Below are positions 29,667-38,593 of a stretch of DNA of 58,032 nt, one piece after another. This DNA comes from a virus: IMG/VR virus record IMGVR_UViG_3300045253_000042, positions 1-58,032 of that record. One strand, given 5' to 3'. A model generated the notes under the pieces. It did not search any database and had not been told where the DNA came from. It worked only from the letters and a program-made list of their open reading frames with translations. A program made the position numbers and the translations under genes. Position 1 is the stretch's first letter, and each line of letters opens with the position of its first letter.

Positions 29667-32600
29667 TCAGTCCCCTTCACCGAACTCGACGGGCAGGTCC
29701 GACACGCTCGCGCCCGCGGCGTCGATCAGCACCGGGGAGGACGCGCAACGGCAGTACGGGTGGACGGGCACCAGCGACCCTTCGGAGACGGGCCACGGGT
29801 TGTTCTCCTCCAGAGACGTGCACTCCTGGCAGGCACCGTCAGCGGTCAGGACGTCGAAGGCCTCGATGCCGTTGGAGGCGTAGGTGTCCAGGGTGGCCGC
29901 GTCGACGGCGCGGGCCGTCTCGGTCTGCGCAATCATCTCGGCGCGGCTCAGGTCCCCGACGATGCCGTCCAGGTAGCCAGCGATGGTGTCGACGCTGTCC
30001 CCGGCGGCCAGGCCGTCCGCGACGGCGTTCCCGATCCGCTCCAGCGTGGTGGCGTCGATCCCGTCGATGCTGATCCCGGCACCGTCGAGCAGGTCCGCGA
30101 GGCCACCGTCAGCCGCGGCGAGCGAGGCTGACGGGTCGCCGGGCTCCCACGTCGACCAGTCGATCCCGGCCGCGACGTCACCCACGGCGGAGGCCACGTA
30201 CCCGCCGGACTGGCGGGCTGCGGTGCCCAGGCCGGCGGTGTAGGCGTCGGCGATGAGCTGGCGCATGACCCGCTCGAGCTCGGCCGTCGATGCCGCGCCG
30301 GCAGCCGACTGGGCGGCTGCGGTGATCTGGGCGCGGGCCGCCGCGGCCGCGTCATCCTTCGCCACGGACCCGGCGGCCCGGGCCGGGGCTCCCTCCGCCT
30401 TGGCGGCTGCCCCGGCTGCTGCCGCGCTGTGCAGCTGGGAGGGGCTAAACGTGGCCCGTAGAGCGGCCTGCAGGAGTGGGGCGTAGTGATCGGTCAGGCG
30501 CAGGTCGTAGGCGTGCTGTGGGGCGTTGTCCGCGTCACGCCATGACGCTTTTGGGTCGGCCTTCACCACCTGCGCCGTCCCGGTCAGCGCCGCCAGGACG
30601 ACGGGCAGGTCCTGGGCCAGCTCGGAGCGCACCGCCGGGTTGCCCTCCAGGCTGGCCGGGTCCCACCAGGCGGCGACCTCGGCGCAGTCCCCGTCCGGGT
30701 CGTCCGGGTTCAGCACCCGGCCGGTCTGGTTGTTGACCGGCAGCACCGACTCGTCGGGGACGACGATGACGAAGCCCTGGTAGACCCCGTTCGCCGAGGT
30801 CCACGTCTGGCCGTTCTCGAAGGCGTGCGGCGTGGCCAGGTCCAGATAGGGGGCCAGGGAGCAGCCGGTCTCCTCCTGCCACTCCCGCCATGCGGCAGCG
30901 AGCGGGGTCTCGCCGTCCTCGATGCACCCGCCGGGGAACTCCCACGTCCCCGACGCCGGATCGGCCGGGTCGAGGGCGCGCTGCAACATGAGCACCCTCC
31001 CGGTGTCCGCCGCGACGACCGCCAGTCCGGCCGCGACCATCTGGCCGGCCGCTTTGCGCACCTCGGCCCGGCCTGCCTGGTTGAGCCGGTGCGCGAGACG
31101 CGGCTCGAACGCGGCGAACGTGAAGTCGCGCCAGTCACGGGACTTGCGGCGCTGCTTGACGAAGCGGCGGAACGTGGCCAGCTCGCCCTTGACGACCTCG
31201 AGCAGCTCGTCGTCCTCGTCGTCGTCGGCCAGCATGGGGGAGCCGTAGGCGCCGGTCTGCTCAGTGATCCCGACCGTGGCCTCCTTCGCCACCGGCGGCG
31301 GTGGCGGTGGCGCTGCGGGCGGCAGCTCGGGGACTGGCGGCCCGTATCGCTGCACGGCGAGCGGCTCGGTCGGCGGCGGCGGGTTCGGCATGACACCCTC
31401 GACCGGGGTGAACGGGGCGTGCGGCAGCGGTGCGTCAGCGACGGGGGCGGCGGACTCAGCGTCGATGGGGCCGGCGACGGCCTTGAGCGCGGACAGCGGG
31501 ATGGGGCCGCCGCGGGTGGTGAAGATGAACCGCGGCACCGGGATGCCGTCCGGCTCGGACAGGCCGTACACCCGCTGACGGGCCTCGGACGCGGAGATGA
31601 CCCCCGCCTTGATGTACAGGTCGTCGGCCTGCGCGGTGTTGAGCCGGTCCTCCTTCTCCTGCCCGGTGTCGAACGCGAACTCCAGGTCCAGGCCCAGGTC
31701 GTCCTGCAGGAACCGGGTGAAGATGCCCTCGGCGTGCTGGATCAGCGGCAGGTCCCCGATGCGGAACTGCACGTCGGACTGGGTCTCGGAGGTGGCCCGG
31801 TTGACGGTCTCGGTGAACCCCAGGTCCGAGGGCACCACGTGGTAGCTGGCCGCGGTCTTGCGCATGAGGAACAGGGAGAAGGCGTCGGTGAACTCCTTCT
31901 CGTTCGTCCACGCGAACGTGGTGCCGTTCGGCACCCACTTGACCTGGTGCTTGGCCGTGTCGTCGCCGTACAGCAGCGCGTCCCACGCGGTCTGGAAGTC
32001 CTCGATCTGGGTCGGGTCCCAGCCGTCGGGCGCGGACGCGAACGCCTCCGGCACGTTGCCGGTGGTGAAGCGCTGCAGGAAGTACGACTGGAACCGCAGG
32101 TCGGTGTTGGCGTTCAGCAGCACCGACTCGATGGGCGCCTTCCCGTACGGGGTGCCCGACGTGGGCTGGTACGGGACGTAGATCAGGTCGTCGGTGGTCA
32201 ACCAGTCCCACGGGATGCCCTGCGCGAACTGCACGAACGCCGGCGCGGGCGGCTCCGGGGTGCCCCCGTAGTAGTCCAGCAGCGGCGCGATCGTCGTCCC
32301 GTCGACGACCTTCAGGCCGATGGCCTGGCCGGCGTTGTTGCGCATCCGGTACAAGGTCCCGGCGTCGAACGCGAGGATGTCGTACAGGTAGGAGGCGAGC
32401 CACGCCGGGAACGGGGTGAGCCGGTCGGGCCGGTCCAGGATCCGCTTCCCGTACGCGATCTGCGCCTCCACGTCGAGCCCGGACGCGCCGGGCTTGGCGA
32501 CCAGCGACCAGGCCAGGGACCGCACCGAGTTGATGCGGTGCCAGATGCAGATCTGCGCGATGTCGTACGCCTCGATCAGGCCGCGCAGGGTGTCGAAGCT

Positions 32601-32807
32601 GACGCGCTCGTCGCGGCGGGGCCGGGCCGCGATGTTGTAGCCGGACATGTAGTCCTGCTCGCGCGGCGGCACCGAGTAGCCGGCGTAGGGCGCGAGCGGC
32701 GCACCGGGGCCGAACGTCCGGCCGACCATGCCCTGGCGGGCGGCGGCCTGCTCCATCGGCACCGGCCGGCCCCACTGGTCCACGACGAGCAGGGAGGTCT
32801 CGCTCAT
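29667..32807 (-). CDS. Portal-Nudix-MuF fusion protein
   Basis: The 1046-residue protein holds three modules. Residues 40-440 are the portal (FDTLRGLIEAYDIAQICIWH, RINSVRSLAWSLV, VVPSDLGFTETVNRATSETQ). Residues 440-505 are a proline-rich linker. Residues about 590-745 are a Nudix hydrolase with a complete box at 627-649 (GCIEDGETPLAAAWREWQEE) and the conserved WEFPGG before it. Residues 820-1030 are the MuF minor head domain (RAEMIAQTETARAVDAATLD and PVHPYCRCASSPV). Portal-MuF fusions are known in actinophages; a catalytic-looking Nudix domain between the two is unusual. No stop or frameshift breaks the fusion. One copy sits at each of the 12 portal positions if not cleaved. Confidence 0.9.
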   Translation of the reverse strand: MSETSLLVVDQWGRPVPMEQAAARQGMVGRTFGPGAPLAPYAGYSVPPREQDYMSGYNIAARPRRDERVSFDTLRGLIEAYDIAQICIWHRINSVRSLAWSLVAKPGASGLDVEAQIAYGKRILDRPDRLTPFPAWLASYLYDILAFDAGTLYRMRNNAGQAIGLKVVDGTTIAPLLDYYGGTPEPPAPAFVQFAQGIPWDWLTTDDLIYVPYQPTSGTPYGKAPIESVLLNANTDLRFQSYFLQRFTTGNVPEAFASAPDGWDPTQIEDFQTAWDALLYGDDTAKHQVKWVPNGTTFAWTNEKEFTDAFSLFLMRKTAASYHVVPSDLGFTETVNRATSETQSDVQFRIGDLPLIQHAEGIFTRFLQDDLGLDLEFAFDTGQEKEDRLNTAQADDLYIKAGVISASEARQRVYGLSEPDGIPVPRFIFTTRGGPIPLSALKAVAGPIDAESAAPVADAPLPHAPFTPVEGVMPNPPPPTEPLAVQRYGPPVPELPPAAPPPPPPVAKEATVGITEQTGAYGSPMLADDDEDDELLEVVKGELATFRRFVKQRRKSRDWRDFTFAAFEPRLAHRLNQAGRAEVRKAAGQMVAAGLAVVAADTGRVLMLQRALDPADPASGTWEFPGGCIEDGETPLAAAWREWQEETGCSLAPYLDLATPHAFENGQTWTSANGVYQGFVIVVPDESVLPVNNQTGRVLNPDDPDGDCAEVAAWWDPASLEGNPAVRSELAQDLPVVLAALTGTAQVVKADPKASWRDADNAPQHAYDLRLTDHYAPLLQAALRATFSPSQLHSAAAAGAAAKAEGAPARAAGSVAKDDAAAAARAQITAAAQSAAGAASTAELERVMRQLIADAYTAGLGTAARQSGGYVASAVGDVAAGIDWSTWEPGDPSASLAAADGGLADLLDGAGISIDGIDATTLERIGNAVADGLAAGDSVDTIAGYLDGIVGDLSRAEMIAQTETARAVDAATLDTYASNGIEAFDVLTADGACQECTSLEENNPWPVSEGSLVPVHPYCRCASSPVLIDAAGASVSDLPVEFGEGD

Positions 32808-32823
32808 GCGACCCGCCTCCAGC

Positions 32824-34458
32824 TCATCGTTGTGGTTGCTTGCGGTGGGCCCGGAACGCGGCCTGCCGGGCGGCCTCCAGCGGAGCCAGCTCGACGACCT
32901 CAGCGGCGGCGGCCTGCTCCTCGGCGGCCTTCTCGGCTGCGATCGTCTCGGCGCGGCGCTTCATGAACTCGATCCACTGCGCAGCCCCGGCGCCGCCAAG
33001 CAGCAGCCGGTCCAGGCCCTGGGACAGCGCGTCGACCTGGTCGTCGTTGCTGCCGTTCGGGAACGCTGCGGCCTCGTCGATGATCTCGGCCCCCCACCCC
33101 GGGTCGATGTCGGCGTGCGGCAGCAAGACGTTCCCGGCCTCGATGAAGTGGGACACGGCGCTGGCCCGGGCGTACTTGGAGCCGTGCGGCTCGACCGGCA
33201 CGATGCCGGGGATCTTGGTGCGCAGCGTGTCGATGACGGCGCTGCCGTTGGCCTTGTCCTCGACGAGCTTCGCGGCGGCGCCGGGCCACTTGGCGACCTG
33301 GTGCTGGAACGCCTTGATGGTCTCGGTGAACGTCATCCGGCGGCGCACCTGGTCGAGCACGTAGACGTCCGCCCCGATGCGGGCCAGGACCTGCCCGACG
33401 ACGAAGTCGGAGCCGCGCTTGTCCTTGAACGTCATGTCCCACGACAGGACCATGTCGTCGCACACCATCCGGTGGGTGCCGTCCGCGTCGACGGTCCACG
33501 GGATCGCGGCGTAGCGGCGCCACCACTGCCGCTTCCACACGTCGCCGGACTCCGGTGCGGGCCGTCCCTGGAACAGGGCCTGCCACTGGCGCGGCGGGGT
33601 GGCGACCTTTGTGGCCCGCCACTGGGACCCGGTGCGCTGACGGGCGGAGTCCATGAACTCCCCGGGCTGACGGCCCAGCGGGTCGACCTGGCCCTTCGCC
33701 GGGTCGTGGTCGGCCTGCGCGGGGATGTTGATGACCGTCCACCGGTCGAAATCGAGCTCGCCCGCGGCCTCGTCCTGCGCCTGCTTGGCGAGCAGCCGAC
33801 CGGCCAGGTCGAGCTCAGACCAGCGGGTCAGGATCAGCACCACGGGCGCACCCGGGCCCAGACGCGGCCGACCGACCGACGTCCACCACGCCCACGCGGC
33901 CTCGGACTGGTTCTCCGAATCGGCGGCCTTGTAGTCCTTGACCGGGTCGTCGATGAACAGCACGTCGACGGGCCGCCCGGTCAGGGCGCCCCCGATGCCG
34001 ATGGCGTAGCAGCCGCCACGGTGCGGCGGGTCCAATACCCAGCGGGACGCGGCCTTGGAGTCGCGGCGCAGCCGCAGACCCAGGTCGACGTTCCCGTCGG
34101 TGCCGTCGAACGTCAGAATGTCGTTGCGGATCTTGGAGGAGAACCCCGACGCGATGTTGCCGTCGAAGGAGACGATGCCGATGCGCAGGTTCGGGTCCCG
34201 CGCCAGCATCCACAGCGCCCCGTAGTGCGTGGTCCGCTCGGACTTCCCCTCCTGCGGCGGCATCGAGATGATCAGCCGGTCGGTGCGGCCCTCCGCCACG
34301 TCGACCAGGGCCGCGTCGACGATGTCGAGGGCGCCGGTCTGGCGGGTCGTCGGATCCAGGTCCCTCGCCAGCGCCCCGGGTGTCGACCAGTCGGGGCGGT
34401 CCAGGACCGGGTTGGAGAACGCCCGGGCGACCAGGTCCAGCACCGTGTCGACGGACAT
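32824..34458 (-). CDS. terL: Terminase large subunit
   Basis: The 544-residue protein has the full ATPase and nuclease set. Walker A is residues 66-73 (MPPQEGKS), Walker B 167-171 (LFIDD), coupling motif about 209-214 (ILTRWSE). Nuclease acids are Asp341 (LSWDMTFKDK), the VEDK pair at 400-401 and Asp472/473 with Asp476 (SNDDQVDALS). It pumps DNA into the prohead through the portal encoded next. The C-terminus is alanine/glutamate rich. Its small subunit partner is not adjacent but about 13.6 kb upstream in the transcript direction (48050-48763). Confidence 0.95.
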   Translation of the reverse strand: MSVDTVLDLVARAFSNPVLDRPDWSTPGALARDLDPTTRQTGALDIVDAALVDVAEGRTDRLIISMPPQEGKSERTTHYGALWMLARDPNLRIGIVSFDGNIASGFSSKIRNDILTFDGTDGNVDLGLRLRRDSKAASRWVLDPPHRGGCYAIGIGGALTGRPVDVLFIDDPVKDYKAADSENQSEAAWAWWTSVGRPRLGPGAPVVLILTRWSELDLAGRLLAKQAQDEAAGELDFDRWTVINIPAQADHDPAKGQVDPLGRQPGEFMDSARQRTGSQWRATKVATPPRQWQALFQGRPAPESGDVWKRQWWRRYAAIPWTVDADGTHRMVCDDMVLSWDMTFKDKRGSDFVVGQVLARIGADVYVLDQVRRRMTFTETIKAFQHQVAKWPGAAAKLVEDKANGSAVIDTLRTKIPGIVPVEPHGSKYARASAVSHFIEAGNVLLPHADIDPGWGAEIIDEAAAFPNGSNDDQVDALSQGLDRLLLGGAGAAQWIEFMKRRAETIAAEKAAEEQAAAAEVVELAPLEAARQAAFRAHRKQPQR

Positions 34459-34461
34459 CGG

Positions 34462-37400
34462 CTACGTGAACTGGACGGTGACGGGGCCCTTGACGACCTG
34501 GGTGGCGTCGCCGATCTTCAGGTACAGCCACATGATCGTGTTCGGGTCGGGCTGGAAGTCGGAGTTCGGGCCGCACTGGCACATCGCCCAGTGGTCGCCC
34601 TCGGTGTCGGTGTACCAGGTGGCCGGCAGGTTGATCTCCGCCTGCGTCGGTCGGATCGCGCCGCGCTCGGTGATCTGGAAGTTCACGATGTCGCCGGTCG
34701 GGTCCAGCCCGAACCTGGACGTGACCAGCACCGGCACCGGCTCATCGGAGACCGCCAGCTGGGAGTGCATGCGCCCTCCCTTGGTCAGCGACACCGTCCA
34801 CACCGGGCCGCCGGCGCGTGCGGTGAACAGGGCGTGGTCGTCCAGGACCCGGATCGCGAAGTCGCCCGGGTGGAAGACGGCGTGCTTGATCTGGTCGAGG
34901 AACGCGGCCAGGACCGTGGCGGCCCGCTGCACGGCCCGGACCGCGTGCCGCAGACCCTGGCTCGGCCCCTGCAGGAGCACGTCGTCGACGAGCTGGGTGT
35001 AGCCGGCCGGGCTGTTCGGGGCGACGACCAGCAGCCACGCCTTCACGGCCTGCGCCGGGGCCAGGTTGACCGCGTTCCCGGCGAAGGTGTGGGACTGGCC
35101 GGCCGGGATGCTGACGGTGCCGATCAGGCTGGAGGTCAGGTAGGTGTTGTCGGCACGGAAGAACTCCACGTACACGCTGACGAACTGCGCGGCGACGGAG
35201 GTGTTCGTGACCGTGGCCCGCGCGGACCACCGGTCCCCCGGTGTCGCGGGCGGGGCGGAGGCCAGCTTCGGCCAGGAGATCCGCAGCCCGTCGCCGGCGC
35301 CGGACGCCGTCCCGAGGAACGAGGTGGCCCCGTCGATCGGACTGGTGGTGGTGACCACGTAGGTGCCGTTGGTGAACGACGCCTCGGCCAGGTTCTCGGC
35401 CCGGTACGTGGACGGCGCGAGCAGGTTGTACGCCGGGGCGACGTAGGCGTTCAGCTGGGCCACGACCGCGGCGGTGCGCCGCAGCAGCACGGTCTGTCCG
35501 ATGCGGAACGTCTGCCCGACGACCGTCGTCCACACCCCGGCCGTGGTGGTCGAGGTGGTCCGCCTGGCGGTGACCGCCTGGATGCTGCGGGCGGTCAGGG
35601 CTGCGACGGCCCGGACGTTGATCGAGCTCGCCGTCTGGTTCAGCAGGTTCCGCACTGGGGCCTCGACGTAGCGCAGGGTCGCCGTGAGAGCGGCCATGGA
35701 GATGCGCAGCACCGGGCCTTGGGTGGCGCGGCTGGTGACGCCCAGGGCGTTCTTGACGGTGCGCCCGACCGTGGTGGTGGCCTTGAGGGCCACACCCGGG
35801 CCGTTGGACACCGTCCGTCCGACGGTGGTGGCGATCGACCGGGTGGCGGCCACGGAGGCCTTCAGTGCCCGACCTGGGGCGGTGGCGACCAGCTGGCGGG
35901 CGGCCACAGCTGCGGACGTCTTCGCCAGCCCCGCCTCGAGCAGCGCCCAGGTCCGGGACACGGCCTGCGCCAGGGTGCGGCCTGGGGCCTGGACGGCGGT
36001 GCGGGTGGCGGCGACCGCGGAGGCCACGGGCCGGCCGGTCATGACCACGATCGACGCCCGCGCCGTGGCGACCGCGTGGTTCAGGCGGGCGCCGTCGGTC
36101 ACTGGGGCGGCCACCGTCTGGAAGATCAGAATCGCGGACCGGACCCGGGCCAGCACGTTGAGGCCGTGCGCGGACCGGAACGCCACCGTGACCTGCGACC
36201 CGGCACGGGCCGGCGACAGAGTCCACGTCGGTGCGGTCGGCGAGCCCACGGCCGGGCCGATCAGGTAGGCGGTGGACTGCCCGCCGGCCACGTTCGCATC
36301 CGACGTGAGCTGGGTATAGCCGCCCGACAGGGTGCAGGTCGTACCGGACGGGGTGCCGTACGTGATCGCCGACACGACCAGGTCGTCGGGCTGGGCCGGC
36401 GTGACGTTCTCCGCGGCCGGGGTCGTGGTCGACAGGTACTGGTGCGCGGCGTGCTGGTCAGGCTGGGTCGTGATGTCGCCGGAGTACTCGGACAGGACGA
36501 CGGTGGTGGCGAACGCTGCCCCGTTGACGGTCACCCGCTGGGCGGCCAGGGGTAGCGCGTCGGGGCAGTACCAGATCTCGATGTCCCGGCTGTTCGCCGC
36601 GTTCCCGTCGCCGCGCACGTAGCTGTTGCCGGCGCCGTCGGTGACCGACGTGATGGCGACGTTGGTGTTGACCGCGACAGAGACGACGAGCAGGTTCCCG
36701 GCGGTGGTGGTCAGCGGCGCGGACTGGGCGGCGCCGCTCGAGCCGGTCCAGTGGGCCTGCTGCACGAGCGCGAACCCGGGGCCGCTCAGCAAGGTCAGCA
36801 CGTGGGCGACGGCGTTGCGCAGCGCCCGCGCGGGCGCCTGCACGATGGCGAGGGCCGCGGTGGCCGCGTGCTTGACGGTCCGGGCCGGGGCCTGGGTCAC
36901 GGTCCGGGTCGCGGCCACGGCCTGCGCCAAGGTGCGGGCTGGGGCCTGGGTGACGAGCAGCGTCTGGAACCGGGACTGGAGGTTCGAGACGGTCGCGGCG
37001 AGCGTCTGCGTGGCCTTGCGGGCCGCAGCCACAGCGGCGCCGAGGGCGCGGGCCGGGGACGTCACGACCAGGACCGTCCCAGCGGCAGCAGCCTTCAGTG
37101 CCCTGGCCGGGGTCTGCGTGACGGCGCGGGTCGCGACCACCGCCTGGGCCTTGATCGACTTGGCCGGGTTCTGCACGACCGGTCCGCGCAGCCCGGTGAT
37201 CGCGGCGAGCAGCGCCCGACCCGGTGCCTGCAGCAGCGCCGCCAGGGCAGCGGTCACGGACTCCACAGCAACCGGCGCCGTCGTCGTGGCCGCCCGGACC
37301 GTGTTCACGATCGCCGCCAGGGATGCCGGCGGGCCGACCCAGTCCAGGGTCGAGTAGCCCCAGTAGGGGACGAGCAGGTGCGTGGTCAGCCCGGGGGCGG

Positions 37401-38028
37401 TGATGTAGCCGATGTTCACCGTGTCGACGAACCCGCCGAGGGTGTACGTCTGCGGGCCGGACTGCTCGAGCAGGACGTTGTTCTGGTCCCACAGCCGCAT
37501 GTACATCTTCTGCGCGACCGCGTCGACCGCGATCTCCGCCGTGTAGATCACCCCAGCGACCAGGGTGGTGGTGCTCGTGTAGCGGGTGGTCGTCTTGTCC
37601 CGCAGCACCAGCTTGTTCGTCGTGGTCGTGACCAGGCCGCACTGCACGATGCCGAGGCCGCGCAGGTTGAGGATCGTCGAGTTGTTGGCGGTCGGCCAGT
37701 CCTGGAGCATGAAGGTGCACACCGCGAACGCCGCGGCGATCCCGTCCTGGGGGATGCCGGCCATGGTGGCGAACCGGTTCGCGGTGCCCGTCGAGACGTC
37801 GACCCGCGAACCCATCGCGGACCCGGTGACGACCAGGCTCGCGTCGTACACCCAGGTCGCCCCGAGAGTGAGCGCGCCGCCGTCGGAGATGCCGGAGGTC
37901 TGCAGGTAGTTGCTGCCGGCCTGCCCGTTACCTTCGGAGAAGTTGTCGACCTCCCGGACGGCGATGCGCAGGCCGGAGCGACCAAGCGGAACGCCGGGGG
38001 CTACTAGCGCAGGAGGGAACTCGGGCAC
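34462..38028 (-). CDS. Giant repeat-containing virion protein, 1188 aa
   Basis: The protein alternates beta domains with a degenerate repeat. Residues 30-230 resemble a concanavalin/laminin-G domain (IVQCGLVTTTTNKLVLRDKT, IYTAEIAVDAVAQKMYMRLW). Residues 265-415 and 640-865 consist of about 19-residue units of the form TQAPARTLAQAVAATRTV. Residues 420-620 form an Ig-like or head-fibre-like domain, and 865-1020 a carbohydrate-binding-like domain (SFTNGTYVVTTTSPIDGATS, WSARATVTNTSVAAQFVSVY). The C-terminus is another beta part (FQITERGAIRPTQAEINLPA). It probably forms a long fibre or surface stalk. The repeat is shared with the protein at 38594-42301. Confidence 0.7.
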   Translation of the reverse strand: MPEFPPALVAPGVPLGRSGLRIAVREVDNFSEGNGQAGSNYLQTSGISDGGALTLGATWVYDASLVVTGSAMGSRVDVSTGTANRFATMAGIPQDGIAAAFAVCTFMLQDWPTANNSTILNLRGLGIVQCGLVTTTTNKLVLRDKTTTRYTSTTTLVAGVIYTAEIAVDAVAQKMYMRLWDQNNVLLEQSGPQTYTLGGFVDTVNIGYITAPGLTTHLLVPYWGYSTLDWVGPPASLAAIVNTVRAATTTAPVAVESVTAALAALLQAPGRALLAAITGLRGPVVQNPAKSIKAQAVVATRAVTQTPARALKAAAAGTVLVVTSPARALGAAVAAARKATQTLAATVSNLQSRFQTLLVTQAPARTLAQAVAATRTVTQAPARTVKHAATAALAIVQAPARALRNAVAHVLTLLSGPGFALVQQAHWTGSSGAAQSAPLTTTAGNLLVVSVAVNTNVAITSVTDGAGNSYVRGDGNAANSRDIEIWYCPDALPLAAQRVTVNGAAFATTVVLSEYSGDITTQPDQHAAHQYLSTTTPAAENVTPAQPDDLVVSAITYGTPSGTTCTLSGGYTQLTSDANVAGGQSTAYLIGPAVGSPTAPTWTLSPARAGSQVTVAFRSAHGLNVLARVRSAILIFQTVAAPVTDGARLNHAVATARASIVVMTGRPVASAVAATRTAVQAPGRTLAQAVSRTWALLEAGLAKTSAAVAARQLVATAPGRALKASVAATRSIATTVGRTVSNGPGVALKATTTVGRTVKNALGVTSRATQGPVLRISMAALTATLRYVEAPVRNLLNQTASSINVRAVAALTARSIQAVTARRTTSTTTAGVWTTVVGQTFRIGQTVLLRRTAAVVAQLNAYVAPAYNLLAPSTYRAENLAEASFTNGTYVVTTTSPIDGATSFLGTASGAGDGLRISWPKLASAPPATPGDRWSARATVTNTSVAAQFVSVYVEFFRADNTYLTSSLIGTVSIPAGQSHTFAGNAVNLAPAQAVKAWLLVVAPNSPAGYTQLVDDVLLQGPSQGLRHAVRAVQRAATVLAAFLDQIKHAVFHPGDFAIRVLDDHALFTARAGGPVWTVSLTKGGRMHSQLAVSDEPVPVLVTSRFGLDPTGDIVNFQITERGAIRPTQAEINLPATWYTDTEGDHWAMCQCGPNSDFQPDPNTIMWLYLKIGDATQVVKGPVTVQFT

Positions 38029-38029
38029 A

Positions 38030-38584
38030 TCAGTGTCCCCATCTGATCCACTGCGCCTGGATCAGGTTCGTCGCCGATGACGTACCGCAGGTCACCGACA
38101 GCGCGAACCCCTGCGCGGTGGTCTGGTCGGCGGTGGTGATCAGCGTGCCGCCCATCGGGATGGCCTGTCCGGCCAGGATCGCGGTGGTCGGCCAGACGAT
38201 GAAGCCGCTGCCGTTGATCTTCGCGAGCGACGCGGCCACGTTCAGTGAGGTGACCTGGAAGTCGAACTCGCCGAACCACGGGCTCGAGGCCGGGATGGTG
38301 CCACCGGACGGAACGACCGCCGAAGCGCCGAAGGAGATGTTCGACGACGGGGTGGCGGACTGCCCGAAGCGGGGCGTGAAGGTCCAGTTGATGCCGGTCG
38401 CGGACTGGCAGATCCCGCCGAACTTGCAGGTGTAGACCGCGCCCTCGACGAGCTCGTCGCCGGGGATAGACGACCAGATCGCCGGGTTCCACAGGTTCGC
38501 CTCGGCGGTGAACGTGTTCAGCGACGCAGGGGGGGTGGGGAACCCGTTCTTGTACGCCTGATAGATCGGCCTCGGGAAGGGCAC
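38030..38584 (-). CDS. Virion protein, beta-rich, 184 aa
   Basis: The protein starts MPFPRPIYQAYKNGFPTPPA and has a beta-rich composition (VYTCKFGGICQSATGINWTF, FGEFDFQVTSLNVAASLAK). It lies between the two giant repeat proteins with very short spacing. GAGGAG precedes the GTG at 38584. It is probably a capsid surface or fibre-associated part. No family recognised. Confidence 0.62.
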   Translation of the reverse strand: MPFPRPIYQAYKNGFPTPPASLNTFTAEANLWNPAIWSSIPGDELVEGAVYTCKFGGICQSATGINWTFTPRFGQSATPSSNISFGASAVVPSGGTIPASSPWFGEFDFQVTSLNVAASLAKINGSGFIVWPTTAILAGQAIPMGGTLITTADQTTAQGFALSVTCGTSSATNLIQAQWIRWGH

Positions 38585-38593
38585 GGCGTCTCC

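Noticed and set aside
32728-36555. A 1275-codon open frame on the plus strand
   Set aside because: It lies opposite the large terminase and the giant repeat protein, whose motifs and starts are clear. Its translation is low-complexity Gly/Arg/Val typical of antisense frames in very GC-rich DNA.
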